A stretch of DNA of 60,557 nt, from assembly GCF_003946335.1 (NCBI RefSeq), contig NZ_RHNX01000017.1, forward strand, positions 1 through 60,557, in the 5' to 3' direction. The notes beneath the pieces were generated by a model. It did no database searches. It worked only from the letters and a program-made list of their open reading frames with translations, and was not told where the DNA came from. Made by a program: the position numbers and the translations under genes. Numbering within the stretch: position 1 is the stretch's first letter; the number at the start of each line of letters is the position of its first letter. The stretch comes from Levilactobacillus fujinensis. Its GTDB lineage: Bacteria; Bacillota; Bacilli; Lactobacillales; Lactobacillaceae. Positions 60,480 through 60,557 of the stretch are shown here, piece by piece.

Positions 60480-60557
60480 ACTGAAGGTTGAAAGTCCCAA
60501 AACACTCATTATGACTGTTGTCACAACGATACTGGGTCTAAAATTAGGCAACGTTAT
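60480..60557 (+). repeat. C-type repeat start, cut by the window edge
   Basis: CTGAAGGTTGAAAGTCCCAA (the end shared by B and C elements) and CGATACTGGGTCTAAAATTA match C copies. It continues past the window. Confidence 0.82.

Noticed and set aside
1-60557. CRISPR array, tRNA, rRNA, insertion sequence or prophage
   Set aside because: No regularly spaced direct repeats, cloverleaf, transposase or phage structural genes were seen. The many repeats are dispersed intergenic elements.

Overview
The window looks like chromosomal DNA of a lactic acid bacterium of the family Lactobacillaceae. It carries an overlapping lacL-lacM pair (the split beta-galactosidase of lactobacilli), a WxL-type surface protein, proline iminopeptidase, a heterodimeric multidrug-type ABC exporter, many TTG starts with strong AGGAGG ribosome binding sites, and six ParB-type parS sequences. 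The parS sites (5926, 16315, 23886, 30256, 33852, 34883) place it in the origin-proximal part of the chromosome. No rRNA, tRNA, phage, insertion sequence or CRISPR array was seen. A Levilactobacillus-like species is plausible, but that is inference only.

Layout. 1-13.7 kb: ImmA/IrrE metallopeptidase, DUF2075 ATPase, ADP-ribosylglycohydrolase followed in frame by a UPF0158 remnant, secreted tyrosine phosphatase, a CrtI-like flavoprotein with its 2Fe-2S reductase partner beside a broken GntR regulator, a zeta-like kinase with a small partner, and an NADH oxidase divergent from a stand-alone EAL protein. 13.7-30 kb: WxL surface protein, an unknown protein plus a TetM/EF-G-like GTPase, and several regulator/target pairs: MerR with an SDR reductase and PepI, MarR with two OsmC proteins, TetR with a giant YhgE/Pip membrane protein. 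30-42 kb: YaaA, a GNAT, a candidate small RNA, an SGNH esterase, a decayed pRiA4b ORF-3 gene, three membrane proteins, then a four-gene Wadjet-like (JetABCD) SMC/TOPRIM cassette with a LexA-like box before jetB. 42-55 kb: GNAT, secreted protein, heterodimeric ABC exporter behind an attenuator-like hairpin, and a carbohydrate island (ArsR-type regulator, GH51 arabinofuranosidase, GPH symporter, LacLM) with CcpA cre-like sites. 55-60.5 kb: SDR/TetR pair and a flavodoxin, NAD(P)H-binding protein and MerR operon with three MerR-type promoters sharing 19-bp spacers.

Two things stand out. First, the Wadjet-like cassette sits just behind three clustered parS sites, has a probable SOS operator in front of jetBCD, and its jetA has no normal start codon at its ribosome binding site. 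Second, at least fifteen intergenic repeats form a modular family. Type A flanks start 5-10 nt after a stop codon, in the gene's orientation, and end in a rho-independent terminator. The core between those flanks is exchangeable: a long palindrome, a B core or a C core. B and C also occur alone and as chimeras.

Regulatory logic is unusually legible here. Most accessory genes are divergent regulator/target pairs whose operators can be read directly: a perfect 16-bp MarR palindrome, a TetR 9-13-9 inverted repeat over a promoter, and MerR dyads in long spacers. Several genes are decaying by point nonsense mutation (GntR, pRiA4b ORF-3).
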